Source: Psychrobacillus sp048572895 (GTDB lineage Bacteria > Bacillota > Bacilli > Bacillales_A > Planococcaceae). Taken from it: 64,000 bases of DNA. The stretch lies in contig NZ_CP183878.1 in the NCBI RefSeq assembly GCF_048572895.1, positions 3,534,001 to 3,598,000 on the forward strand. The letters are read 5' to 3'. Under the pieces are notes generated by a model. It saw nothing but the letters and a program-made list of their open reading frames with translations, was not told the origin of the DNA and made no database searches. Position numbers and translations under genes: made by a program. Below, in pieces: positions 43,224 through 52,691 of the stretch. Numbering within the stretch: position 1 is the first letter of the stretch; every line of letters starts with the position of its first letter.

Positions 43224-44348
43224 TTATATAGACTGTAAACCTTCTCTAATCTTTGCATATACACATGTATCCCGCAACTTTTTCCTATCAACTGATAAAG
43301 AATCTTTTTGCAGTATACCTTCCAATGTATATCCGGATCTTTCCGCAACAGAGCGACTTCGGACATTTTCACTATCACAACGAATCTCTACTCGATTGGC
43401 CTGTAATTCCTCAAATGCAAATTGGGTAATACGTTCACAGGCTTCCGTCATAAAACCTTTTCCTTCAAACCTGCTATCAATCCAATAGCCAATTTCAAAT
43501 TTACGAACATCCCAATCAATTCGATGTAATCCAGAAGCACCTACAAATTCGCCCGTGTCTCTTAAATACAGCTGAAGTCGTAAATCCTTTCGAGTGATAA
43601 AATCTGCAACCGCTTGGCGCATATTAATAGTTATTTGCTCTAATGATTGTTTTTTTTGCGCCCAAGGCATCCATTCTTTTAATGCTGCGTCTGAATTGAC
43701 TACCGCTTTCCAAATTTCCTCGGCATCCTCTACTTTAGGCGCACGTATCAACAAACGCTCTGTGTAAAATTCCTCTGGGAATGTTAGCTCTTCTTTAACA
43801 GGAAGAGGTTTATGAAAATCTTCATCCCATTTTACTGGAGTAGCAGTCCCTTTTAAGAAATCCTCTCTCGTCAGTCCATATGTTACTGCATCATAGTAGG
43901 AATACTCTTTAGGTGAAAACCAAGCTTGTCGAAGCTGAGCTTCCTTTACAAATCCAGCTCGCTCAAACGTTTTCCGCATCGCAAAATTATCCTGTCTTGT
44001 ATGTCCTTCTAAACGAATCTTCGCTTCTGGCAGCTGGAATACATACTCTGCTACTAGTTTTAATGCCTTTGGTCCATAGCCGCTACCCCTAGCATGATCA
44101 GCAATTCTGAGGTCAAAAAGGGGAATCTCATCTTGTAAATCATAAATTTTAACGAACCCTACTTTTTCATTTGCTTCGTTCTCAATCCAAAAAGTTTTCA
44201 CTTCATCCGATTGATATCCACCCTCTTCAATCGTTTTCTCTATTAGTTCCCTTGCTGGGTGTGAGTTTCCATGATACGGCCAACTATTTGTCGTCATGAA
44301 GTGAATCAGCTGCTCTTGTTCTTCCATCGTCCATTCCGTAAGCTTCAT
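43224..44348 (-). CDS. tandem GNAT acetyltransferase (two domains)
   Basis: 374 residues carrying two complete GNAT modules. The first (residues 1-165) has LRIADHARGSGYGPKALKLV and an RKTFERAGFVKE end. The second (residues 190-374) is RimJ/RimL-like, with IGYWIDSRFEGKGFMTEACERI and VRSRSVAERSGYTLEG. Each has its own acetyl-CoA loop. ATG follows GGAGGCGAGAAA. Likely acceptors are protein N-termini or small amines, but this is not shown by the sequence. Confidence 0.88.
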   Translation of the reverse strand: MKLTEWTMEEQEQLIHFMTTNSWPYHGNSHPARELIEKTIEEGGYQSDEVKTFWIENEANEKVGFVKIYDLQDEIPLFDLRIADHARGSGYGPKALKLVAEYVFQLPEAKIRLEGHTRQDNFAMRKTFERAGFVKEAQLRQAWFSPKEYSYYDAVTYGLTREDFLKGTATPVKWDEDFHKPLPVKEELTFPEEFYTERLLIRAPKVEDAEEIWKAVVNSDAALKEWMPWAQKKQSLEQITINMRQAVADFITRKDLRLQLYLRDTGEFVGASGLHRIDWDVRKFEIGYWIDSRFEGKGFMTEACERITQFAFEELQANRVEIRCDSENVRSRSVAERSGYTLEGILQKDSLSVDRKKLRDTCVYAKIREGLQSI

Positions 44349-44367
44349 TTTCTCGCCTCCGTACGTG

Positions 44368-46464
44368 CTATTTATTTATCTTTAAAAGTCGCAATGAATT
44401 CAGCACTACTAATAATGTTGCCCCCATATCTGCAAAGATGGCAATCCATAAAGTTAACCATCCTGGAATAATGAGTAGCAGTGCAATTATTTTTAATCCT
44501 AATGCAAACATAATATTTTCTTTAATAATATGCAATGCTTTTCGACTTAATCGGATTGTATATGGCAACTTTTCTAGATCATCAGCCATTAAAGCCACAT
44601 CCGCTGTTTCAAGTGCCGCATCGGTACCTGCTCCACCCATTGCAATACCAACAGTTGCTGCTGCTAGTGCAGGTGAGTCATTGACACCATCACCAACCAT
44701 TGCAACAGTTCCGTACTTTTCTTTTAAAGCTTTTATAGCAGATAGTTTTTGTTCTGGCATTAGCCCCGCTTCTACAGCGGTCATTCCTAGCTTCACTGCG
44801 ATGGCGTTTGCTGTACGTTTGTCATCTCCTGTTAGCATGACAGTATGCTGTATACCTGCTTTCTTGAGCTTTTCTAGCACGTTTTTACTTGTTGTGCGTA
44901 TTGGATCAGCTACGGCTATAAACCCTTGATATACACCATCTGCTGAAGCAAGCATGACTGTATTTCCTTCCATTTGTAGTTGTTCAATTTTAGTAATGAC
45001 TTCATTTGAAATAGCGCTTATAGAGGAAATCCAACTCACACTTCCGACTGCCCATTTCGTACCATCAACTAATCCCTCTGCACCCTTTCCAGTGACAGAT
45101 TGGAATTGCTCGATTTCTACTTGATGAATATGCTCTTTTGCACCATATTTTACAATAGCCTGCGCAAGTGGATGCTGAGAGTAAGTTTCGATAGACATTA
45201 CTTTTTGAATAAACTCTTTTGGTACATCTGCTTCTACATGGGTAACCTCTGGGTAACCTTTTGTTAATGTACCTGTTTTATCAAATGCAATTGCTTGAAG
45301 TCTACCAATTTCCTCTAAGTGTATACCACCCTTTATCAATACACCCTGTTTCGCTGCATTTCCAATTGCTGTCACAATAGCAACGGGAGTGGATACTACT
45401 AACGCACATGGACAGCCTACTACTAAAACCGCAAGTCCTTGGTAAATCCAGGTTTGCCAATCTGCACCGAACAGTGGAGGAACTATAGCCACTAATACTG
45501 CAATCATAATAATGGCAGGAGTATAATACTTCGCAAATTTATCCACAAATTTTTGAGACGGTGCTTTTTCTGCTTGTGCCTCTTCTACAAGATGAATGAT
45601 TTTCGCAATTGTTGTGTCTTCCACTCGCTTCGTCACTTTTACTTCCAAAGAACCTTCTTCGTTTAACGTACCAGCGAATACTTCATCATCTATCGATTTC
45701 GTAACTGGCACAGACTCACCAGTAATGGATGCTTGATTGACTGCAGAAGTACCTTTTAATACAACTCCATCCATAGCTATTTTTTGTCCTGGTTTTACAA
45801 TTAGCACATCATTTATCTGTATAAAGTCTGTGTCAACCTCTATTAACTTTCCATTTTTGCGTATAGTCGCGGTCGGTGGCACAATGTCTATCAATTGACT
45901 GATTGACTGACGTGCCTTATTCATCGAGTATGCCTCTAATGCCTCACTGACTGCGAATAGGAATACTACTACCGCTCCTTCGCGCCACTCCCCAATTATC
46001 GCTGCTCCAATAATTGCGATCGTCATAAGCGTCTTCATATCAAAATAAAAACGAGATAAATTGACTAGTCCACCCTTAAATAGGTCAAAGCCCCCCACTG
46101 CTATAGAAACGATAAATAATCCTATTGCGAGCGGGTGTGATTCCTCATATGTTAATGATGCGATAATCCCTATTACTAAAAAAACAAAGGAAATAACCGT
46201 TAAGACATTTTCTTTTCGTTTGAAAAAAGGAACTTTTTCTGATTGTCGTTGCTTGACAGTTGTCACTTTTATACCATCGAATGCTCCAGCTTTTTCAATA
46301 TCCTCTATCGTTGCTTTTCCAATAACTGATACCTTCGATGCACCAAAGTTAACCGTTGCGTTCTCTACCTCAGGGAGACTCTTAATATTATGTTCAAATT
46401 TCATAGCACAATTAGCACATGAAAGATTCTCTAAGCGATATTCTTGTTTAACTGCTTTCTCCAT
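44368..46464 (-). CDS. cadA: heavy-metal P1B-type ATPase CadA
   Basis: About 698 residues. One N-terminal HMA domain (LSCANCAMKF), eight helices with the ion-binding VGCPCALVVSTP, the phosphorylation motif DKTGTLTKG, the nucleotide-site His-Pro in YSQHPLAQAI and the hinge GDGVNDSPALA. The CPC motif, the adjacent CadC-type repressor and the tandem operators indicate export of Cd2+, Zn2+ or Pb2+. The start overlaps cadC by 17 nt, with GAGGGTG before the ATG at 46464. Confidence 0.93.
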   Translation of the reverse strand: MEKAVKQEYRLENLSCANCAMKFEHNIKSLPEVENATVNFGASKVSVIGKATIEDIEKAGAFDGIKVTTVKQRQSEKVPFFKRKENVLTVISFVFLVIGIIASLTYEESHPLAIGLFIVSIAVGGFDLFKGGLVNLSRFYFDMKTLMTIAIIGAAIIGEWREGAVVVFLFAVSEALEAYSMNKARQSISQLIDIVPPTATIRKNGKLIEVDTDFIQINDVLIVKPGQKIAMDGVVLKGTSAVNQASITGESVPVTKSIDDEVFAGTLNEEGSLEVKVTKRVEDTTIAKIIHLVEEAQAEKAPSQKFVDKFAKYYTPAIIMIAVLVAIVPPLFGADWQTWIYQGLAVLVVGCPCALVVSTPVAIVTAIGNAAKQGVLIKGGIHLEEIGRLQAIAFDKTGTLTKGYPEVTHVEADVPKEFIQKVMSIETYSQHPLAQAIVKYGAKEHIHQVEIEQFQSVTGKGAEGLVDGTKWAVGSVSWISSISAISNEVITKIEQLQMEGNTVMLASADGVYQGFIAVADPIRTTSKNVLEKLKKAGIQHTVMLTGDDKRTANAIAVKLGMTAVEAGLMPEQKLSAIKALKEKYGTVAMVGDGVNDSPALAAATVGIAMGGAGTDAALETADVALMADDLEKLPYTIRLSRKALHIIKENIMFALGLKIIALLLIIPGWLTLWIAIFADMGATLLVVLNSLRLLKINK

Positions 46465-46822
46465 CCTTTTCACCCTCTTCTATCGCATGTTCATACGCGA
46501 GTTTTACTAGCTCATTCACATGATGGTCTGCGAGCGAATAATAGACTAATTTTCCTTTACGTTGAGATTTAGCTAGTGATAAATCGCGTAGAAACCGTAA
46601 ATGATGAGATGCTGTTGCTGTAGATGAGCCTATAATTTCTCCCACATCACAAACGCAAAGCTCTTCCTCTATCGTTAATGCATATGCTATTTTCAGTCTT
46701 GTTTCATCTGCTAAGGCTTTTAAAATTTGAGCAGCCCTCGCTAGTTCTGGTATTTGCTTTTTTACAGAGATTACTACATCTTCATGTACTTTTGTTACTT
46801 CACACATATCTCTCGCTTGCAT
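46448..46822 (-). CDS. cadC: ArsR/SmtB-family metal-sensing repressor CadC
   Basis: 124 residues, winged HTH with ELCVCDVGEIIGSSTATASHHLRFLRDLGL-type recognition helix. Cys56/Cys58 of the alpha3 metal site and Cys7 in the N-terminal arm are present; the second arm cysteine of the plasmid CadC proteins is missing. The His-rich alpha5 (DHHVNELVKLAYEHA) may bind Zn. It represses its own operon with cadA. ATG follows GAGGTGAAAAT. Confidence 0.9.
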   Translation of the reverse strand: MQARDMCEVTKVHEDVVISVKKQIPELARAAQILKALADETRLKIAYALTIEEELCVCDVGEIIGSSTATASHHLRFLRDLSLAKSQRKGKLVYYSLADHHVNELVKLAYEHAIEEGEKDGESS

Positions 46823-46835
46823 ATTTTCACCTCAT

Positions 46836-46911
46836 TCAAATGTTCGTTTGATTGTAATTTTAGTATATGTTCAAAATATTTAAAATGCAACTTATTCAAA
46901 TGAGTATTTGA
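46836..46911. promoter_or_regulatory. Two CadC operator palindromes
   Basis: TCAAATGTTCGTTTGA (46836-46851) and TCAAATGAGTATTTGA (46896-46911) lie upstream of cadC, centres 60 bp apart. Both resemble the known cad operator with TCAAATA-type half sites. The first almost touches the start codon, the second lies near a probable promoter. Confidence 0.75.
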
Positions 46912-46961
46912 GTGTTTATAATTAATATTTATTTCTTAAAACAAACAAAAAATTTATACTA

Positions 46962-46992
46962 AAAAACGCTTATCGAATCGATAAGCGTTTTT
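46962..46992. terminator. Bidirectional terminator for the PadR gene
   Basis: AAAAACGCTTATCG (46962-46975) pairs perfectly with 46979-46992, loop AAT. A and T runs lie on the two sides. Confidence 0.9.
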
Positions 46993-47012
46993 CTTTATTG
47001 TTCATAGAGCAA

Positions 47013-47552
47013 TTAAATTTCATTTTGTTGAATACGTTTAATTAATTCTTTAAGCCAAAAAGTAGCGTGTTCTACTTTAGTCTCCATATATCCACTTATA
47101 AGCTCTAAAAGTTTTTCTTTATCGTTACCCACTTGCACATGTGTATCATAATTTGTAATCTGTTCCCAACGTTCAATGTAATTATCCAACTTTTTTTCTA
47201 GTATTTCTACTACTTTATCACGTTCTACATATTCTATACTTGCGATGCCAACGAGCATTTCACTAATCGTATCTGCAGTTTCAAACAACTTATAAATTTT
47301 TTTCGGTAATTCATCACGGCCTTTTGCAGTAATAGCAAATACTTGCTTATCTGGTCTATGTTCTTCTTTAATAGTTTCAAATGCTTCAATCAAGCCTTTT
47401 TTAGCTAATGTTTCGAAATGATAATACAGCTTGCTTTCTGTTAATCCACCAAGTTTATCCAATGGAATAGGTTCTGAAAGCTCTTTTTTTAGTTTATATG
47501 GATAACTGTTATCCTCCATCAGTTTACTCAAAATATAAATTTGAATTGCCAT
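47013..47552 (-). CDS. PadR-family transcriptional regulator
   Basis: 179 residues. The PadR winged helix begins directly (QIYILSKLMEDNSYPYKLKKEL; LTESKLYYHFETLAKKGLIEA), followed by a helical dimerisation domain (VEILEKKLDNYIERWEQI). It follows a YhgE-like exporter gene with 44 bp between, and the exporter promoter has two perfect palindromes, the probable PadR sites. ATG follows AAGGGGCGTAATCA. Confidence 0.9.
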   Translation of the reverse strand: MAIQIYILSKLMEDNSYPYKLKKELSEPIPLDKLGGLTESKLYYHFETLAKKGLIEAFETIKEEHRPDKQVFAITAKGRDELPKKIYKLFETADTISEMLVGIASIEYVERDKVVEILEKKLDNYIERWEQITNYDTHVQVGNDKEKLLELISGYMETKVEHATFWLKELIKRIQQNEI

Positions 47553-47596
47553 TGATTACGCCCCTTTTGGCGAGATTTACTTCAATTGTAACAAAA

Positions 47597-48790
47597 CTAG
47601 GCTATTACTTCAGTACTAACCTTCTCAGTTTCTACTTTGACTTTCGCTTCCGATTCCGTTAGTGGTAAAGGTTTGTGGAAAATCCACACGATAAACATAT
47701 TAATGAGCATTGCCCCTAAACCTACAGCTATCATTCCCCAAATGTAGGGTGCCGGGCTTACGCTACCATACATACTGGCAAAATACGCTTGTACGGAATA
47801 ATACATTGGTGAAATGTAGCTCATCCATTCATATGGTGCGTACATCATGTCACGCGAGATAGTAGCCCCATTCGCTAAAGTTTGTACTAACAATATCGGT
47901 AGGTTTAAAATCATACCGCCTTCGCCCATTAGGAATATGAAAATTGCAGTGAAGTTAAACGCTACCATATAATTCAATACTTGGTGGGCTAGAAGACTCA
48001 GTAAAATGTCGCCACTAGGCTCATTTACTAAAAATGTGACACCGGCAGCAGCAAGTGATGATATAACTCCAATTAATAATGCTGTTAATTGTACATATAT
48101 GAATAACCGGGTCTTACTAGCCTTCCCCCGACTCGCTTTAAATGAACCAACTAATTGCATTGCGCCGATCATTGCACCTGTATAACCAGCCATCGTTAAG
48201 AACATTGGTAGCATATTATTATGCATACCATCAGGAATTTCATTTATTGTAACAAAATTTCCGACATAAGAGTTCTCAATCATATCTGCCATTTCAACAG
48301 CTTGTTCTTCCGGTACGTTAAAGTTCATTAATACACCTTGTGCAGTTTGTTGTGAAAATTGTGCACTTAGTTGGTTATTAATTTGTGTAACAATAGAAGT
48401 CATCGTTGATGAAACAACCGTTGCTCCAGCTTCGTTTACAGTGAAGTCAATACTTGATGCTATTTCTCCGTTTTCCATATCCACTGAGAATGTTTTAGGG
48501 ATGTGAATAACCAAAGCTATATCATTTTTTTCTAATTCTTTCAATGCTGCTTTATTTGTTATATCTGTTTGGATTTCTTCAAATGGTAGTTGCTCTCCTA
48601 GATTTTTTGCGATTACCCCACCATATTCACCTTCATCATCATTAACAATAGCTATCGGTAATTGATCAATATTCCCTGGAATAGCAGTATAACCTGGCAA
48701 GAAAATACCTAACATGGCAAGTGCATAAAATATTGCCATAAAGATCGATGCAATTGCACCTTTGGTTTTTATAAACTCTATAAATTTCAT
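47597..48790 (-). CDS. YhgE/Pip-like ABC-2 superfamily membrane protein
   Basis: 397 residues. One N-terminal helix (SIFMAIFYALAMLGIFLPGY), a periplasm-type external domain with LPIAIVNDDEGEYGG (the YhgE/Pip hallmark) and six C-terminal helices. It has no ATPase partner nearby. It is the first gene of a two-gene operon with a PadR regulator and should be induced by its transported compound. ATG follows GGAAGGAAG. Confidence 0.85.
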   Translation of the reverse strand: MKFIEFIKTKGAIASIFMAIFYALAMLGIFLPGYTAIPGNIDQLPIAIVNDDEGEYGGVIAKNLGEQLPFEEIQTDITNKAALKELEKNDIALVIHIPKTFSVDMENGEIASSIDFTVNEAGATVVSSTMTSIVTQINNQLSAQFSQQTAQGVLMNFNVPEEQAVEMADMIENSYVGNFVTINEIPDGMHNNMLPMFLTMAGYTGAMIGAMQLVGSFKASRGKASKTRLFIYVQLTALLIGVISSLAAAGVTFLVNEPSGDILLSLLAHQVLNYMVAFNFTAIFIFLMGEGGMILNLPILLVQTLANGATISRDMMYAPYEWMSYISPMYYSVQAYFASMYGSVSPAPYIWGMIAVGLGAMLINMFIVWIFHKPLPLTESEAKVKVETEKVSTEVIA

Positions 48791-48830
48791 TTTTTGCTTC
48801 CTTCCTCATTTTCAACGAGTATAATTTTAC

Positions 48831-48858
48831 ACTTTAATTAAAGTACTTTAATTAAAGT
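48831..48858. promoter_or_regulatory. Two adjoining perfect 14-bp palindromes
   Basis: ACTTTAATTAAAGT occurs twice back to back (48831-48844, 48845-48858), then a half copy ACTTTAAT at 48867-48874. They are about 40-70 bp upstream of the YhgE-like gene and are the obvious operator of the PadR regulator. Confidence 0.75.
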
Positions 48859-48979
48859 ATATTAATACTTTAATCTATCTTACTTTTAAAATCAAATACC
48901 AAATACTTCAATTCATCTATTTGTAATATAAATATGTCTAAAAAGTGGAGGGAAGCAATACTTTATTGGAATATTAAAT

Positions 48980-49014
48980 GAAGCAGCCGAAGATAGTTAA
49001 TCTTCGGCTGCTTC
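48980..49014. terminator. Terminator for the penicillin acylase gene
   Basis: A perfect 14-bp stem (48980-48993 with 49001-49014), with ATTTT-type tails on both strands. It directly follows the acylase stop codon. Confidence 0.88.
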
Positions 49015-49017
49015 ATT

Positions 49018-51375
49018 TTAGTTTGCTTTCAATAATAAATCGTGTCCTTCTTTAATATTTCCATCTATTATCGTCGCGTGATAGTTTCCTTCTACCCAAT
49101 CCTCCACTTGGCTATGATACCATTCTGATTTCATATGACCGCTTTGTCCCGGTCCTACTATATGATATGCTTCATTTAAATTAGCCAAATCTGCAACAAA
49201 TCGCCAGGACGCGCCGTGATCCACTTTTCCATCCTCTCCAAATCCAGCAGCTTGAACGGTTATATTGGATCCTCCAATTGGTACTGGAGCAGGATTTAGC
49301 AGGTAAGCTAAAATAGGAGAAGCTCCTCCTAGTGGATGATCAAATGTTAGCTGATGATAGTCCCCCCATTTCCATCTCTTTTCGTTCGAGCCAAACTCTT
49401 CGGTTATTTCTTCAGTTGCTTCTACAAATGAATCATATACCCATTTGTCTATACCACCGTATGATTCTAACCAAGCACTTTGCTCGTTATTATAGCCTTT
49501 TCGTAGTAATTGATCTGATATATTCCCTTTGCCAGGTAGCATTGAATATACATCTTCAGGCATCTCTTTCTCTAGTAAAGTTTGAGGCAGTTCCTTCATC
49601 CATTTATGAAATACGAGTGGAGCTGCTTGATCTTTACCATCGACTTGATCCCACTGTTTCAATAAGGCAAGGATTTCTTTATATTCACCCTTAGCATCTA
49701 GGTTTTCAACCGATCCAAGCATTTGTGTTAAAAACTCTTTAGCGTATAAATTTGTTTGATCCATTTGTAAATCCATCATATCTTCTTTTGTTAAGTCTGA
49801 TTTACTTTCAAGTACCTCTGCAATTCGTTCATAACGATACGATTGAGCCCAGAAATTAGTAATATGATATGGATAGGAATCATCCACAACTTCATTGTTT
49901 GCGGTTGCTATAAAGCCTTCCTCTGGGTTCACAACAACCGGAAGTTCATCATAAGGAACAAAACCTTCCCAGTCGTAGTCTGTAGAGTCTCCAGGTACAG
50001 GCAATTGTCCATCCCCCGTCTTTCTTAAAGGAATCTTGCCATTCGCTTTATATGCAATCGTCCCATCTTTGGCAGCAAACACAAAGTTTTGTGCTGGTGC
50101 ATGGAAGTCCTCTAAAGCTATTTCAAACTCTTCCCAGTTAGACGATTTATTCATTTTTAAGATTGCCTGTAATTCTAGTGTTGGCTCTAACGCAGTCCAC
50201 TGCATGGAAAATAATGCAGAAGCTTCCTCATCTTTAAATAAGACATCTGAAATAATAGGACCATGTCTAGTCACTACTACTTCAAAAGGTACATCAGCCT
50301 GCCCTTTTACTTTGATAGGTGAATTTCGAACTTCCGCCTGCTCCCATTCACCTTCATATAAAAATTGTGTACGGTCATCAGAATTTGGTGTTTCAATATA
50401 AAGATCCTGTACATCCGGTCCTACATTCGTTACACCCCACGCAATGTCTTCGTTATGACCTAATATAATGCCAGGTATACCGGCAAATATTACGCCACTC
50501 ACATTCTGTTCTGGGGATTGTAAATGCATTTGATACCAAATAGAAGGTGTACTCAATCCTAAATGTGGATCATCTGCAAGTAATGGAAGCCCACTTTTTG
50601 TTTTATCTCCACTAACTACCCAGTTATTACTGCCATTAAATTCGTTCGGTAAGACAGACGAATCAAAATAACCACTTACATTTACTGGATTACTTAAATT
50701 TGCCTCTATAATCGACTGGGCATTTTCAGGATAAGTTATAAAAAGTTCCTTCGCCTTTTCTTCATCTAACTCACTTAAAGCCCAATGTCTGATTGCAAGT
50801 GTTGACCAGTTTCCACCTAAGTCATATGCCATATATTTCCCAATTGCTAGTGAATCTGTTGGAGTCCACTCTTCTGGTTCATAACCTAGTAATTTAAACT
50901 CATAACTTAATTTATTATCCTCTTTTGCAAATTCGATGAATTCATTGACCCCTTCTGCATACCACTTTAATACTTCCTTTGCCTCTTCACTATATCCATC
51001 ATAAGATTTCTCGGCAGCATCACGTAAACTGAAGGTCAAGAAGAACTTGTCGGTATCAACAGCAGCTTCTCCTACAACTTCTGCCAAACGTCCACTAGCT
51101 TGCCTTCTAGCCAAGTCCATTTGAAAAAGTCTATCCTGTGCTTGCACGAATCCTTGCGATCGATAAAGGTCAGCATCTGATTGTGCGGTAATATGTGGAA
51201 CCCCTTCTGCGTCCCGTACAACTTTTACATCCGAATCCAATACTTCCATCGTAAGTTCCCCTTCAATAATTGCTTTCGTGCTAGATAAATACATGTTCAA
51301 TCCAATAGCTATAATAACTGCTAATACAACAATAATACTTATACTCCAGAGAGTTATTTTCCACCCTTTTCTCAT
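49018..51375 (-). CDS. penicillin acylase family protein (Ntn hydrolase)
   Basis: 785 residues with an N-terminal membrane anchor/signal (LWSISIIVVLAVIIAIGL). The alpha subunit follows (VPHITAQSDADLYRSQGFVQAQDRLFQMD), then the autocleavage site ending at FNGSNNWVVSG, where Ser249 becomes the N-terminal nucleophile of the beta subunit. Later motifs (GHNEDIAWGVTN, PTLELQAI, FIATANNEVV) are conserved. It should hydrolyse N-acyl amides, possibly acyl-homoserine lactones or phenylacetyl compounds. The ATG at 51375 follows GGGGGTAGGACAT; an upstream extension is rejected. Confidence 0.92.
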   Translation of the reverse strand: MRKGWKITLWSISIIVVLAVIIAIGLNMYLSSTKAIIEGELTMEVLDSDVKVVRDAEGVPHITAQSDADLYRSQGFVQAQDRLFQMDLARRQASGRLAEVVGEAAVDTDKFFLTFSLRDAAEKSYDGYSEEAKEVLKWYAEGVNEFIEFAKEDNKLSYEFKLLGYEPEEWTPTDSLAIGKYMAYDLGGNWSTLAIRHWALSELDEEKAKELFITYPENAQSIIEANLSNPVNVSGYFDSSVLPNEFNGSNNWVVSGDKTKSGLPLLADDPHLGLSTPSIWYQMHLQSPEQNVSGVIFAGIPGIILGHNEDIAWGVTNVGPDVQDLYIETPNSDDRTQFLYEGEWEQAEVRNSPIKVKGQADVPFEVVVTRHGPIISDVLFKDEEASALFSMQWTALEPTLELQAILKMNKSSNWEEFEIALEDFHAPAQNFVFAAKDGTIAYKANGKIPLRKTGDGQLPVPGDSTDYDWEGFVPYDELPVVVNPEEGFIATANNEVVDDSYPYHITNFWAQSYRYERIAEVLESKSDLTKEDMMDLQMDQTNLYAKEFLTQMLGSVENLDAKGEYKEILALLKQWDQVDGKDQAAPLVFHKWMKELPQTLLEKEMPEDVYSMLPGKGNISDQLLRKGYNNEQSAWLESYGGIDKWVYDSFVEATEEITEEFGSNEKRWKWGDYHQLTFDHPLGGASPILAYLLNPAPVPIGGSNITVQAAGFGEDGKVDHGASWRFVADLANLNEAYHIVGPGQSGHMKSEWYHSQVEDWVEGNYHATIIDGNIKEGHDLLLKAN

Positions 51376-51493
51376 ATGTCCTACCCCCTTTGTTCTTTTA
51401 CAGTATTCGACATTTTTAGAAATTACGCTTCCAATAATAGAAGGAATTGAAGGATAACGATTATGTAAAATTTTATTCCCAACAAGTTGCACC
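51376..51493. other. Promoter region of the penicillin acylase gene
   Basis: About 120 bp between the acylase start and the 21-bp repeat array. It holds the SD, and no palindrome stands out. No gene is seen. Confidence 0.4.
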
Positions 51494-51643
51494 TGCGTCC
51501 AAGAATCATTCTCGTATAACCATGAATCACTCTCGTTTATCCAACCATTACTCTCGCATAGCTAGCCATCTTTCTCGTATACAAAAAGCTCTCTCGTTTA
51601 GCATTGAATCACTCTCGCATGGAACCAGTTCTCTCTCACATAG
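51494..51643. repeat. Array of seven about-21-bp degenerate repeats
   Basis: TCTCG (TCTCA in the last) starts at 51510, 51531, 51552, 51573, 51592, 51613 and 51634, so six intervals are 21,21,21,19,21,21 bp. Each unit ends with CTCTCGTATA or a close variant, with about 10 variable bases between. Read on the minus strand it is the same TATACGAGAG core as the array at 17445. The plus-strand frame across it, with His/Ser/Arg every seventh residue, is an artefact. Confidence 0.85.
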
Positions 51644-51649
51644 AAATAT

Positions 51650-51686
51650 AAAAAAAAGACCCATGAATAATTATATTCATAGGTCT
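51650..51686 (-). terminator. Terminator for murB
   Basis: A 12-bp stem (51657-51668 with 51675-51686, one mismatch) is followed on the minus strand by T7. Confidence 0.85.
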
Positions 51687-51695
51687 AGGCTTGTA

Positions 51696-52613
51696 TTAGT
51701 CTATATTTTCTCCAACAATTTTTACTTCTAGCTCTAGCTCGACGCCAAAGTTTTCTTTTACTGTTTCTTTGACCATTTCAATCGTACTAATATAATCGGT
51801 TGCAGTAGCATTATTTTTATTGACGATAAAGCCGGCATGCTTAGTGGACACCTCTGCACCACCAAAGCCTTTACCCTGCAAGCCACTGTCTTGAATAAGC
51901 TTTCCTGCAAAATATCCTGGTGGCCGTTTGAATACACTACCTGCAGAAGGGTATTCTAACGGTTGTTTCGATTCTCTTTGAAAAGTAAGATCTGCAATTT
52001 TTGCATCGATCTGTTCTTGGTTTCCTTTTTCCAATAAAAACTCTGTTGATAATACATAGTAACCTTGCTTCGTAATAATACTTTTTCGATACCCTAACTC
52101 TAACTGCTCTTTTGAAAGAACAAGCTTTTCTCCAGCCGGAGTTAGCACTGTACATTGCACAATTACATCTTGGATTTCTCCACCATATGCTCCTGCATTC
52201 ATCGCCATTGCCCCACCAATAGAACCGGGAATACCACAGGCAAACTCTAAGCCTGTTAGAGATTCTTGTGCTGCCGCCTTTGATACATCAATAATATCAG
52301 CACCGCTCTCGGCAATCACACGGTTACCATCAATTATGATCTTGTTTAAATTTTCCAGTCGCAGTACAATTCCTCGTACTCCACCATCACGAACGACCAT
52401 ATTTGACCCGTTTCCAAGTAGTAATAGCGGTATATTATGTTCATATGCATATTGAACGACAAAGGCTGCCTCGTCTTGAGTAGTAGGTGTAACAAATAAA
52501 TCCGCCTTACCGCCCATTTTTGTTACTGTGTGCAAATTCAATGCTTCATCTATTTTAATATTCGCTGGATTTAATTTTTCATTTAAACTTTGAACCCATT
52601 TTTGTTTATTCAA
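51696..52613 (-). CDS. murB: UDP-N-acetylenolpyruvoylglucosamine reductase
   Basis: About 305 residues. The FAD-binding part has LLLLGNGSNMVVRDGG and GLEFACGIPGSIGGAMAMNAGAYGG; the second half has EYPSAGSVFKRP (catalytic Ser) and the C-terminal GAEVSTKHAGFIVN. It reduces UDP-GlcNAc-enolpyruvate to UDP-MurNAc. It is the only copy seen in the window. TTG at 52613 is preferred because AAAGGA sits 9 nt upstream; a TTG at 52622 overlaps that SD. Confidence 0.95.
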   Translation of the reverse strand: MNKQKWVQSLNEKLNPANIKIDEALNLHTVTKMGGKADLFVTPTTQDEAAFVVQYAYEHNIPLLLLGNGSNMVVRDGGVRGIVLRLENLNKIIIDGNRVIAESGADIIDVSKAAAQESLTGLEFACGIPGSIGGAMAMNAGAYGGEIQDVIVQCTVLTPAGEKLVLSKEQLELGYRKSIITKQGYYVLSTEFLLEKGNQEQIDAKIADLTFQRESKQPLEYPSAGSVFKRPPGYFAGKLIQDSGLQGKGFGGAEVSTKHAGFIVNKNNATATDYISTIEMVKETVKENFGVELELEVKIVGENID

Positions 52614-52691
52614 AAGAGACAATCCTTTCTACATTAACCTGTTACCCTTACATAGTATGCATTTTCACTCATAATATATCAAGCGAAAATG

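Noticed and set aside
51447..51731. Plus-strand frame rich in HSR/SRI/LSH repeats.
   Set aside because: Artefact of the 21-bp array, antisense to murB at its end, and without an SD.
52623..52691. Stem-loop GCATTTTC...GAAAATGC after hxlR as a terminator.
   Set aside because: Long loop and no T run; at most a weak hairpin.
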